Positions 7,443-13,269 of a stretch of 13,870 nt of DNA are shown here, piece after piece. The stretch spans positions 1 to 13,870 of the forward strand of contig CAYRFK010000132.1 in assembly GCA_964423465.1 (NCBI GenBank). The letters run 5' to 3'. The number at the start of each line of letters is the position of its first letter. Position 1 is the first letter of the stretch. The translations under genes were made by a program, and so were the position numbers. The notes under the pieces were generated by a model. It was not told the DNA's origin. It ran no database searches and saw only the letters and a program-made list of their open reading frames with translations. The stretch comes from VGWF01 sp964423465 (GTDB taxonomy: Bacteria; Verrucomicrobiota; Kiritimatiellia; PWTM01).

Positions 7443-8728
7443 AGCGCCGGGCATCCCAACGTCGACGGAAGCCCTCGCTGCATTCCGCCGGCCCGTACCT
7501 GCTCGCCCTGGCCTGCACGGCCGCCGCGACAGGCTCCGTCTGGCTGATTCGCTTTGCGCAGGCGCCGGTTTTCGACGCGCGGGCCGCGGGGCTGGCGGCG
7601 GTCTATGCCCTCTCCCTCGCAGCCTCGTGGCTCGTCATCCGGAATTTCGCTCCGGCGTCCAGTCCGATCCTCGCCCCCGCCGGTTTGCTGCTCTCCGGGC
7701 TCGGTCTTGCGATGGGATTCCGCATGAGCGGAAGCTTCTCGATGCCCATCGCTTCGTTGATTGCATTCCCCGCGGGAGTCGCCGCCATGCTGGTGATCGT
7801 GATCGCTTTCGGGCGCGGGCGCGCGGGATCGCTGGCCGCGTTCCGCTGGCCCGCATGGGCGGGCGCGGTGGCGGTCATGCTGATCGTGGTCCTCCTCGGC
7901 CGCCGGTTCCGCGGCACGCTCTTTCTTCCGGGGAACATCAACCCGACGGAGATCCTCAAGCCCCTGCTGGCCGTCTTCGCCGCCGGATTCCTCGCTCAGG
8001 CGGGGCCCGGCGCACGCGGCGACGACCCCGGTCCGCGACGCCTGCTCCTCTGCACGATCCTCTGGCTGGTGCCCATGGCCGGGCTCCTTGTCCAACGCGA
8101 CCTCGGCATGCTCGTGCTGATGGGCGCGGCCCTGATCGCCGCCCTGTTCGCCGCCACACCGCGCCCCTACTGGATCCTGCCCGCCCTCGCCGGCATCCCC
8201 GCGGCCATCGCGATCTTCCGTTTCACGGACCATGGCCGGCGGCGCGTCGAACTCTGGATGGACCCCTTCGCGGACGAGACCGGCGCCGGCTGGCAGATTC
8301 TGCAGGGGCTATCGGCACTCTATTCCGGCGGCTGGTGGGGCTCCGGCGTGGGTGCCGGATTCCCGCACGCCGTACCCATCGCGGCCAGCGACTTCATCTA
8401 CGCGGCCCTGGGCGAGGAACTTGGCTTCGTCGGCTGCTGCCTCATCGTCGCCGTCTATGGCGCCCTCTTTACCGCGGGGTTTGCCGCCGCCGCGCGATCC
8501 GCCGGCCGATTCGAGCGCATTCTTGCGACCGTGCTGACCGTCCTTCTCGCGGCGCAGACGCTGTGGAATCTGGGCGGCGTCACAAAGGCGCTCCCGATGA
8601 CCGGCATCCCCCTGCCCTTCCTGAGCCGCGGAGGCAGCGACCTCGCCGCCTCGTTCGTCATGCTGGGCCTGCTCATCGTCCTCAGCGACCGCGCAGGGGC
8701 CAGGGCGGCCCCCCGAAAGGATGCCTGA
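7439..8728 (+). CDS. SEDS-family peptidoglycan glycosyltransferase (FtsW/RodA/SpoVE)
   Basis: This polytopic protein polymerises lipid II into glycan strands together with its partner class B PBP. The 429 residues hold about ten membrane helices. Family signatures are NPTEILKPLLAVF (usually QPSEFxK), QRDLG with D221, the loop DPFADETGAGWQ with D279 at the place of the catalytic aspartate, SDFIYAALGEELGFVG, and GIPLPFLSRGGSD at 389-401. The last differs from the usual PLPFxSYGGSS by Arg for Tyr and Asp for Ser. The GTG start at 7439 overlaps the PBP stop and has GGAGGAG seven bases upstream, an excellent site favouring coupled translation. RodA versus FtsW cannot be decided from sequence alone. 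The partner gene and coupling strongly support a working SEDS-PBP pair. Confidence 0.93.
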   Translation: MKRRASQRRRKPSLHSAGPYLLALACTAAATGSVWLIRFAQAPVFDARAAGLAAVYALSLAASWLVIRNFAPASSPILAPAGLLLSGLGLAMGFRMSGSFSMPIASLIAFPAGVAAMLVIVIAFGRGRAGSLAAFRWPAWAGAVAVMLIVVLLGRRFRGTLFLPGNINPTEILKPLLAVFAAGFLAQAGPGARGDDPGPRRLLLCTILWLVPMAGLLVQRDLGMLVLMGAALIAALFAATPRPYWILPALAGIPAAIAIFRFTDHGRRRVELWMDPFADETGAGWQILQGLSALYSGGWWGSGVGAGFPHAVPIAASDFIYAALGEELGFVGCCLIVAVYGALFTAGFAAAARSAGRFERILATVLTVLLAAQTLWNLGGVTKALPMTGIPLPFLSRGGSDLAASFVMLGLLIVLSDRAGARAAPRKDA

Positions 8729-8731
8729 CCC

Positions 8732-9250
8732 ATGACGCGTGCACCGAATCCGGAGGCTCTCCGGTGGGTCGAAGTTCTCGGCCTCGCCCCGCATCCGGAG
8801 GGCGGACATTTCCGCGAGGTCTACCGCAGCCCTGACATCCTGCCGTCCGCCGGCCTGCCGCCCCGTTACGGTTCGCCGCGATGCGCGGCGACCTCCATCT
8901 ACTTCCTGCTCCACGGGTGCGAGCGCTCGCACCTGCACAGGCTCCGATCGGATGAGATCTGGTACCACCACGCCGGCGGCGCGCTTGCGGTCACGATGAT
9001 CCTGCCGGACGGATGCCGCGAGGATGTTCGACTCGGCTCCGAGCCCGGCCAGTGCGCACTCCCGCAAGCGGTCATCCCGCGGGGCGCATGGTTCGGTGCG
9101 AAGTTGGAGGATGAATCGGACTACGCCCTCATCGGCTGTGCCGTCGCCCCGGGCTTTGATTTCTCCGACTTTGAACTTGGAAGCCGTGCCGACCTCCTGG
9201 CGAGGTTTCCGCACCACCGCCAGTTGGTCGAGGACTTGACCCGTTCCTGA
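8732..9250 (+). CDS. Cupin superfamily protein, DUF985 (Cupin_5)
   Basis: A 172-residue single-domain cupin of the DUF985/PF06172 family. The diagnostic N-terminal block HPEGGHFREVYRS is at 21-33, and SHLHRLRSDEIWYHHAG at 66-82 carries the conserved His/Asp/Glu set lining the barrel. The family has known structures but no firmly assigned reaction; a sugar or small-molecule ligand is often suggested. It starts three bases after the SEDS stop, with AAAGGA 11 bases before the ATG, so it is the third gene of the cell-wall operon. Its role there is unknown. It ends 12 bases from the convergent panD stop. Confidence 0.88.
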   Translation: MTRAPNPEALRWVEVLGLAPHPEGGHFREVYRSPDILPSAGLPPRYGSPRCAATSIYFLLHGCERSHLHRLRSDEIWYHHAGGALAVTMILPDGCREDVRLGSEPGQCALPQAVIPRGAWFGAKLEDESDYALIGCAVAPGFDFSDFELGSRADLLARFPHHRQLVEDLTRS

Positions 9251-9262
9251 CGGGGCTTACAT

Positions 9263-9640
9263 CTACGAGCGGGCCGGGGCCGGACGGCGGGCACGCCGGG
9301 GACGGTTGCGGGCGTCAACGAACACAACCCGGGCCTTGAAGGACCGGCAATCGGCATCGTCGACCGACGCGAACGCGACCACGATCACCGGATCGCCCAC
9401 CGCACCCAACCGGGCCGCCGCGCCATTGAGAAGAATCGTACCCGAACCGCGGGGGGCTGGGATCGCGTAGGTTGTAAGCCGTTGCCCATTATTGATGTTG
9501 AAGACGTGGATCTGCTCTCCGGACACAAGGTCCGCGGCATCCATGAGGGCCGCATCGATCGCCAAGCTCCCCTCGTAGTGAAGGTCCGCCCCGGTGATCG
9601 TCGCCCGGTGAATTTTCGACTTGAGCATGAACCGCTGCAT
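9263..9640 (-). CDS. panD: Aspartate 1-decarboxylase, pyruvoyl-dependent
   Basis: PanD decarboxylates L-aspartate to beta-alanine for pantothenate and CoA synthesis in the cytoplasm. The 125-residue proenzyme matches the family throughout. YEGS at 22-25 gives the self-cleavage site G24-S25 that yields the pyruvoyl group. K9 in LKSKIHRAT and R54 and Y58 in GQRLTTYAI are the active-site residues, and NGAAARLGAVGD is the conserved C-terminal block. Length is normal, ending in a basic Arg/Pro tail. GGGGA lies just before the ATG at 9640. It starts 17 bases after the stop of the radical SAM gene, so they form an operon probably read from the palindrome region near 10800. Confidence 0.96.
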   Translation of the reverse strand: MQRFMLKSKIHRATITGADLHYEGSLAIDAALMDAADLVSGEQIHVFNINNGQRLTTYAIPAPRGSGTILLNGAAARLGAVGDPVIVVAFASVDDADCRSFKARVVFVDARNRPRRARRPAPARS

Positions 9641-9657
9641 GATTCCCCGCCATTCGC

Positions 9658-10737
9658 CTACACCCTGCCACTTTCGCCCGAAATCCCCCCGAAGTCAACG
9701 TGCCACACGCCGGCGCATGCCGTGCCGCAGTCCGGACAGCCGCCGCCGGAGCGCAATCGGTTATCGAGCACCCGGAATCCGGAGCGGCGGATCAGCGCCG
9801 CGCCGCAGGCGTGGCAGAAGGTCGTCGATCCCTCGTCATCGAGGATGTTGCCGGTATAGACATGCCGGAGACCCGCCGTGCGGGCGATCGCGCGCGCGCG
9901 GTGCAGAGTTTCCGTGTCGGTGGCCGGGTGCTCCAGCATCCGGTGGTTCGGATGGAAGGCGCTGAAATGAAGCGGTACGTCCGGCCCCAGGTGGCCCACC
10001 ACCCACTCGGACAGGGCTCGCACCTCACGATCCGAATCGTTCTCCCCGGGAATCAGAAGGGTCGTGATCTCAAGCCAGCATTTTGTCTCCCGCCGTATGA
10101 ATTCCAGCGTCTCAAGCACAGGCTGGAGGTGCGCACCGCAGAGGCGCCGGTAGAAGCGTTCGTCGAACGACTTCAGGTCGACATTGACGGCATCCATGGC
10201 GCCGAAGAAGGCCGCCCGCGGACCGGGCTCGATATAGCCGGCCGTGACGGCAATGCTCCGGAGCCCGGCGGCGCGACACGCGGCGGCACAGGCCAGGGTG
10301 TATTCGAAGGAGACAATGGGCTCGTTGTACGTGAACGACACACTCGGGCATCCCGACCGGAGTGCGACGGATGCAAGTTGCGCAGGCTCGACTTCGTCCT
10401 CCGCCAGAGCGGAGTCGTCGGCTGGCCGGCTGATGTGCCAGTTCTGGCAGAAGCGGCATGTCAGATTGCAGCCGATGGTGCCCACCGAGAGGGTCCGCGT
10501 GGCCGGGAGAAAATGGTAGAGCGGCTTCTTCTCGACCGGATCGGCCGCGGCGCCGCTGACGCGACCGGACGTGGCCAGTTCCACGGTCCCGCCGCGCGCC
10601 CGGCGCACGTAACAGATGCCTCGCTGGCCATCCTTCAATGCACACCGGTGCGGGCACAGTCCGCACTGCACCCGGCCGTCTGGCAGGACTGTGCTTGGCG
10701 CCCGCCACGATTCCGTCGCATTCATTCCATCCAGCAT
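9658..10737 (-). CDS. amrS: AmrS-type radical SAM enzyme (AmmeMemoRadiSam system)
   Basis: This radical SAM protein belongs to the family usually encoded with Memo-like and AMMECR1-like partners; its reaction is not settled as far as I know. Numbered from ATG 10737 (359 aa), CNLTCRFC gives the CxxxCxxC cluster ligands C90, C94 and C97. An N-terminal cysteine set QCGLCPHRC...GICYVR (C25, C28, C32, C42) and a C-terminal pair of CxxC motifs (C308/C311, C334/C337) suggest further metal binding. Both are typical of AmrS, as are SFTYNEP and NVDLKSF. Other in-frame starts are GTG 10773 and ATG 10725; none has a decisive ribosome site. No Memo or AMMECR1 gene lies in this window. The gene leads into panD and is preceded by a large palindrome that probably regulates it. 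Confidence 0.92.
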   Translation of the reverse strand: MLDGMNATESWRAPSTVLPDGRVQCGLCPHRCALKDGQRGICYVRRARGGTVELATSGRVSGAAADPVEKKPLYHFLPATRTLSVGTIGCNLTCRFCQNWHISRPADDSALAEDEVEPAQLASVALRSGCPSVSFTYNEPIVSFEYTLACAAACRAAGLRSIAVTAGYIEPGPRAAFFGAMDAVNVDLKSFDERFYRRLCGAHLQPVLETLEFIRRETKCWLEITTLLIPGENDSDREVRALSEWVVGHLGPDVPLHFSAFHPNHRMLEHPATDTETLHRARAIARTAGLRHVYTGNILDDEGSTTFCHACGAALIRRSGFRVLDNRLRSGGGCPDCGTACAGVWHVDFGGISGESGRV

Positions 10738-10779
10738 GACCCCACGCCGCCCCGATGCAACCCCCAATGACACCCGGAT

Positions 10780-10821
10780 ATGTTACATAGAATGTAACGA
10801 TCGTTACATTCTATGTAACAT
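10780..10821. promoter_or_regulatory. 42-bp perfect palindrome made of two 17-bp palindromes (candidate double operator)
   Basis: Bases 10780-10800 are the exact reverse complement of 10801-10821. Each half itself contains GTTACAT-N3-ATGTAAC (10782-10798 and 10803-10819), separated by GATC. The two centres, 10790 and 10811, are 21 bp apart, two helical turns, so two dimers would bind the same face. The block is strikingly AT-rich against its GC-rich surroundings. It lies 43 bp before the likely amrS start and some 195 bp before the divergent secreted-protein gene. No T-run follows on either side, so a terminator is unlikely. I cannot name the regulator. Confidence 0.75.
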
Positions 10822-10940
10822 TTCGCATGGTTACTGACCCGACGTTCGACGCTGATTAGCGGTTCGAATGGCGGGCGAACATGGAATTCGCAGTGATCGT
10901 CGCGCAAGGTGAGGCTTTCGCATCTCCATGCTCCGACCGG

Positions 10941-10962
10941 ATGGATAGGTGGCCCCCATCCG
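10941..10962 (+). repeat. Paired element, copy 2 (ATGGATAGGTG . CCCCCATCCG)
   Basis: ATGGATAGGTG (10941-10951), one base, CCCCCATCCG (10953-10962). Copy 1 is at 2667-2699 with 12 bases between the words, a difference of 11 bp or about one helical turn. GGATGG just before and CCATCC can form a six-base-pair stem. It lies 20 bases upstream of the promoter of the next exported-protein gene. Confidence 0.4.
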
Positions 10963-10981
10963 CGCGCATCTTCGGATCGCC

Positions 10982-11009
10982 TTGCCGGGGACGCGGGACG
11001 GCGTATGAT
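10982..11009 (+). promoter_or_regulatory. Promoter of the secreted-protein gene, probably leaderless
   Basis: TTGCCG (10982-10987), 16 bp, TATGAT (11004-11009). The ATG at 11016 is six bases beyond the -10 box, so the transcript should start at or next to the initiation codon. No Shine-Dalgarno site is present. Confidence 0.62.
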
Positions 11010-11015
11010 GGCGGC

Positions 11016-11738
11016 ATGAAAACGGTTGCGGGTTTCGCTCTTGCGGCGCTGGTGGCCGGCCGTGTGGCCGCGTCGACCCCGCCGCCGGCCTTCGACCGCT
11101 ACCAGGTGATTCTGGACCGCCAGCCGTTCGGCGAGATCTTCATCACCCAGCCCGGCGCATCCAATGCCGCGTCGGCGACGGTTGTCGCTGGTCCCGGCGG
11201 CGAGGCTCTGGGGTTGCGCGCGTGCAGTCTGATCATGGTCGACGGCATCGGTCCGCGCGCGGGGCTGGTCGAGGTCAAGACCAGCAAGAGCTATTTCCTC
11301 CTCCCCGGCGAGACGCAGGAGGGCATCAAACTGGTCTCGGCCGACTACGATGCCGAGGAGATCGTCATCCAGCGCGGCACCGAGATGGCGATCTTGCGTC
11401 TGAAGGAAGCCAGCACCTCTGAAAAGAAGACCACGACGTCACCCATCGCTGCCACATCACGATTGTCATTTGAGGAACGACGCAAGGCCTTTGAGCAACA
11501 GCGGACGATGCCGCCACCCCAGCCCACGGCGCCGCCGGTCCCCAAACTGCAGGGCGCCGAGTTGGAAAAGCACCTGCAGCAATACCAGATGGAAGTGATC
11601 CGTCAGGGCATGCCGCCGCTCCCGATCCCTCTGACGCAGGAGATGGACAGCCAACTGGTCAATGAGGGTGTGCTGGCACCCCAGGCCCCCGTGGTCATCC
11701 AAGGCGCCGAGGCGCAGATCATCATTCAGCAGCAGTAG
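11016..11738 (+). CDS. Secreted conserved protein with FDRYQVILDRQPFG start, function unknown
   Basis: A 240-residue exported protein. Residues 1-20 are a signal peptide ending near VAAS|TPPP. The mature N-terminus FDRYQVILDRQPFGEIF is followed by a beta-rich stretch (about 65-130) containing RAGLVEVKTSKSYFLLPGE and EEIVIQRGTEMAILRL. This layout recalls small periplasmic PilP/GspC-like modules, but I cannot claim that homology. A charged helix (SFEERRKAFEQQR, 151-163), a Pro-rich linker and a Gln-rich tail ending IIIQQQ follow. The start at 11016 is chosen because the signal peptide begins there and a -10 box sits six bases upstream. An in-frame ATG at 10881 would add a non-conserved leader across the promoter. 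It converges with the lipoprotein gene. Confidence 0.8.
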   Translation: MKTVAGFALAALVAGRVAASTPPPAFDRYQVILDRQPFGEIFITQPGASNAASATVVAGPGGEALGLRACSLIMVDGIGPRAGLVEVKTSKSYFLLPGETQEGIKLVSADYDAEEIVIQRGTEMAILRLKEASTSEKKTTTSPIAATSRLSFEERRKAFEQQRTMPPPQPTAPPVPKLQGAELEKHLQQYQMEVIRQGMPPLPIPLTQEMDSQLVNEGVLAPQAPVVIQGAEAQIIIQQQ

Positions 11739-11760
11739 AGCACGGGTTCACTGCCTGCCC

Positions 11761-11810
11761 GTCTTCCAAGGTTTGGACCAAGCTATGGATAGTCTTCCAA
11801 TCCATGGAAG
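11761..11810. repeat. Two tandem small hairpins sharing GTCTTCCAA, between convergent genes
   Basis: GTCTTCCAA occurs at 11761-11769 and 11792-11800. The first forms TCCAA-GGT-TTGGA (11765-11777). The second forms CTTCCA, a five-base loop, TGGAAG (11794-11810). An overlapping alternative stem pairs ATGGAT (11785-11790) with ATCCAT (11800-11805). They lie in the 127-base gap between the 3' ends of two convergent genes. They may act as a bidirectional transcription end or be an interspersed repeat; no T-run is seen. Confidence 0.45.
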
Positions 11811-11865
11811 GATCCCGGCGCATCAGCATCCATCCGTCAGCCCGGCAGGACTGCGGGAGCACGCA

Positions 11866-12543
11866 CTACTGCTGCGTGACCGTCTTGTTGCCTGTCTTCC
11901 CGCCGGAAGACACGGTGATCGTCTGCGTGCCGTCCGTGGCGTTCGCGGCATAGACCGCGGTCGATCCTGAACCCGTGATGGCGCCGAGACTGCTGTTTCC
12001 AACCGTCCATGTATGGGTCCCCGATCCGCCGGAAGCCGTGTATGTGGTGGCGGAGTTGTTGCTCACGGTGCCGGACCCCGAGATCGTGATGGAACCCCCG
12101 CTTCCCCCGCCGTTGGTGGGAACCGTTGCGGTGCCATAGACATTCCCGTAGAGACTCGCCTCCACCCATGTTCCTTGCATGGTGGCGCTGGTGCCCGACA
12201 CATTGATGGTCGCCTGGATGGTCCCCTCGGTTCCCGCGGTGGTCGATCCGGTGAGTTGGATGGCGGCGGATGTTTCCGTGGCGGTGGAGACCTTTCCGCG
12301 GAACACCCTGCCGTTGTTGTCGATCCCCTGCAGATCGTCCCCGTTCTGGATCAGGTTCATCGTCGAGATCGGCGCGCCGCTGTTGTCGGAGACCAGGTCG
12401 CCGCCGTTGGGATTCGCATAGTAGCCGGCGATGACCAGTCCGATCTCCCGGAGGACCGTGTCGGGCGACCCGACATCGCATCCCACAATCCCGATCCCTG
12501 CAATGGCTGCGATCGCAAGTCCCGCGCCGAAGAGCTTCTTCAT
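11866..12543 (-). CDS. Lipoprotein with C-terminal Ig-like domain, function unknown
   Basis: A 225-residue predicted lipoprotein. The N-terminus MKKLFGAGLA is followed by a hydrophobic core and the lipobox GIVG|C22, so the mature protein should be lipid-anchored. Residues 23-143 form a beta-rich domain with NGDDLQGIDNNGRVFRGKV and GTSATMQGTWVEASLYGNVYG. A Gly-Ser linker (NGGGSGG, 144-150) leads to a domain of about 75 residues rich in Thr, Ser and Gly (SITISGSGTVSNNSATTYTA, THTWTVGN, TQTITVSSGG) that looks like a bacterial Ig-like fold. Such layouts are common in surface proteins. ATG 12543 gives the lipoprotein signal, and GGATGGAC precedes it. A promoter lies at 12588-12616. An ATG three codons upstream is also possible. 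Confidence 0.85.
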   Translation of the reverse strand: MKKLFGAGLAIAAIAGIGIVGCDVGSPDTVLREIGLVIAGYYANPNGGDLVSDNSGAPISTMNLIQNGDDLQGIDNNGRVFRGKVSTATETSAAIQLTGSTTAGTEGTIQATINVSGTSATMQGTWVEASLYGNVYGTATVPTNGGGSGGSITISGSGTVSNNSATTYTASGGSGTHTWTVGNSSLGAITGSGSTAVYAANATDGTQTITVSSGGKTGNKTVTQQ

Positions 12544-12587
12544 GCAGTCCATCCATCGTTGCGCCGACGAATGCCGGCGTGTGTCGG

Positions 12588-12616
12588 AGTGTAGGCATTC
12601 ACCGTCACACGCGCAA
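12588..12616 (-). promoter_or_regulatory. Promoter of the lipoprotein gene
   Basis: On the minus strand TTGCGC (12616-12611) is followed after 17 bp by TACACT (12593-12588). The predicted start near 12581 gives a leader of about 38 bases. Confidence 0.58.
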
Positions 12617-12629
12617 TCCCGGCGGGGGC

Positions 12630-12698
12630 GAGGATGGAGGAAGGACGAATGGGTGAAGGCGGAACACCAAATAGCCCTGGCTTCACGCATCCATCCTC
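12630..12698. repeat. Long-loop inverted repeat upstream of the NUDIX gene
   Basis: GAGGATGGA (12630-12638) pairs with TCCATCCTC (12690-12698). Inside it GTGAAG (12653-12658) pairs with CTTCAC (12681-12686). The left strand is notably purine-rich. This could form a branched stem, but the long loop makes it a weak call. Confidence 0.3.
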
Positions 12699-12734
12699 CC
12701 CTGCCTTCCGATTCCCTCGGAGGGGGTTCCGCGG

Positions 12735-12740
12735 TATGCT
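12735..12740 (+). promoter_or_regulatory. -10 box just before the NUDIX start codon
   Basis: TATGCT at 12735-12740 is seven bases before the ATG at 12748, with no Shine-Dalgarno site between them. The -35 region (TTCCCT at 12712-12717) is weak. The spacing matches the leaderless arrangement seen at two other genes in the window. Confidence 0.45.
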
Positions 12741-12747
12741 CGCGTGC

Positions 12748-13269
12748 ATGTCGACGTTTGAGCGGCTTGAGGACATCGAATGGAACGGCTGGGTTCCGGC
12801 CCAGCGCGCGACGCTGCTCTTTGTGCGGCGCGGCGCGGACCTCCTGCTGATCGAGAAGAAGCGCGGCCTCGGTGCGGGGAAGATCAATGCACCGGGCGGT
12901 CGCATCGAGCCCGGCGAGACGGCCGCCGCGGCGGCGGTGCGGGAGGTGCAGGAGGAGGTGTGCGTCACGCCGCACGAACCGGTCGACCGCGGACGGCTGC
13001 GGTTCCAGTTCGCGGACGGCTTTTCCATCGCCGCCGCGGTGTTCACGGCCGACAGTTTCGACGGCGAGCCGCGCGAGACGGACGAGGCGGTTCCGCTGTG
13101 GGTGCGAGCCGACGCCATCCCCTTCGACCGCATGTGGGCGGACGACCGGATATGGATCCCGCACATGCTCGGCGGACGCTGGTTCGACGGAAGGTTTCTC
13201 TTCGACGGCGATACGATGCGTGGCTACCGGCTCGACTGCGGGCCGGGCGCCTTCACGTCGCGCGACTGA
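12748..13269 (+). CDS. MTH1-like NUDIX hydrolase (probable oxidised-nucleotide diphosphatase)
   Basis: A 173-residue NUDIX protein that probably hydrolyses 8-oxo-dGTP or similar damaged nucleotides to monophosphates, cleaning the nucleotide pool. The NUDIX box spans 51-73: G51, E57, R65-E66, E69-E70. Its final Gly is replaced by Cys (C72). Beyond the box it follows animal MTH1 (NUDT1) closely: KKRGLGAGKINAPGG with N47 at the place of MTH1 Asn33, and IPFDRMWADD with W130, D132 and D133 at the places of Trp117, Asp119 and Asp120. These are the base-recognition residues in MTH1. The start is set by the TATGCT box seven bases before it. The 3' end overlaps the convergent polyprenyl synthase gene by 17 bases. 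Family is sure; the exact substrate is inferred from residue matches. Confidence 0.92.
   Translation: MSTFERLEDIEWNGWVPAQRATLLFVRRGADLLLIEKKRGLGAGKINAPGGRIEPGETAAAAAVREVQEEVCVTPHEPVDRGRLRFQFADGFSIAAAVFTADSFDGEPRETDEAVPLWVRADAIPFDRMWADDRIWIPHMLGGRWFDGRFLFDGDTMRGYRLDCGPGAFTSRD

Noticed and set aside
6911..8233. 440-codon minus-strand frame
   Set aside because: It is antisense to the PBP and SEDS genes; its Glu/Arg/Gly-rich composition and lack of motifs mark it as a GC shadow.
7627..8835. 402-codon plus-strand frame overlapping the SEDS gene
   Set aside because: It is out of frame with the SEDS protein, Arg/Pro-rich, and has no start context; a shadow.
9700..10770. 356-codon plus-strand frame
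   Set aside because: It is antisense to amrS, whose cysteine motifs are unambiguous; no family features in this frame.
10780..10821. The large palindrome as an intrinsic terminator or a dif/attachment site
   Set aside because: No T-run follows on either strand, the stem is AT-rich, the halves do not fit the 11-6-11 dif layout, and no integrase is nearby.
10861..10880. GGTTCGAAT followed by GGCGGGCGAAC, resembling a tRNA T-arm
   Set aside because: The stem does not pair as a T-arm, and no acceptor, D or anticodon arms can be found around it.
10722..10907. Small frames on both strands that translate almost alike (CYIECNDRYILCNIS)
   Set aside because: The likeness is simply the palindrome read on each strand; no sign of a real peptide gene.
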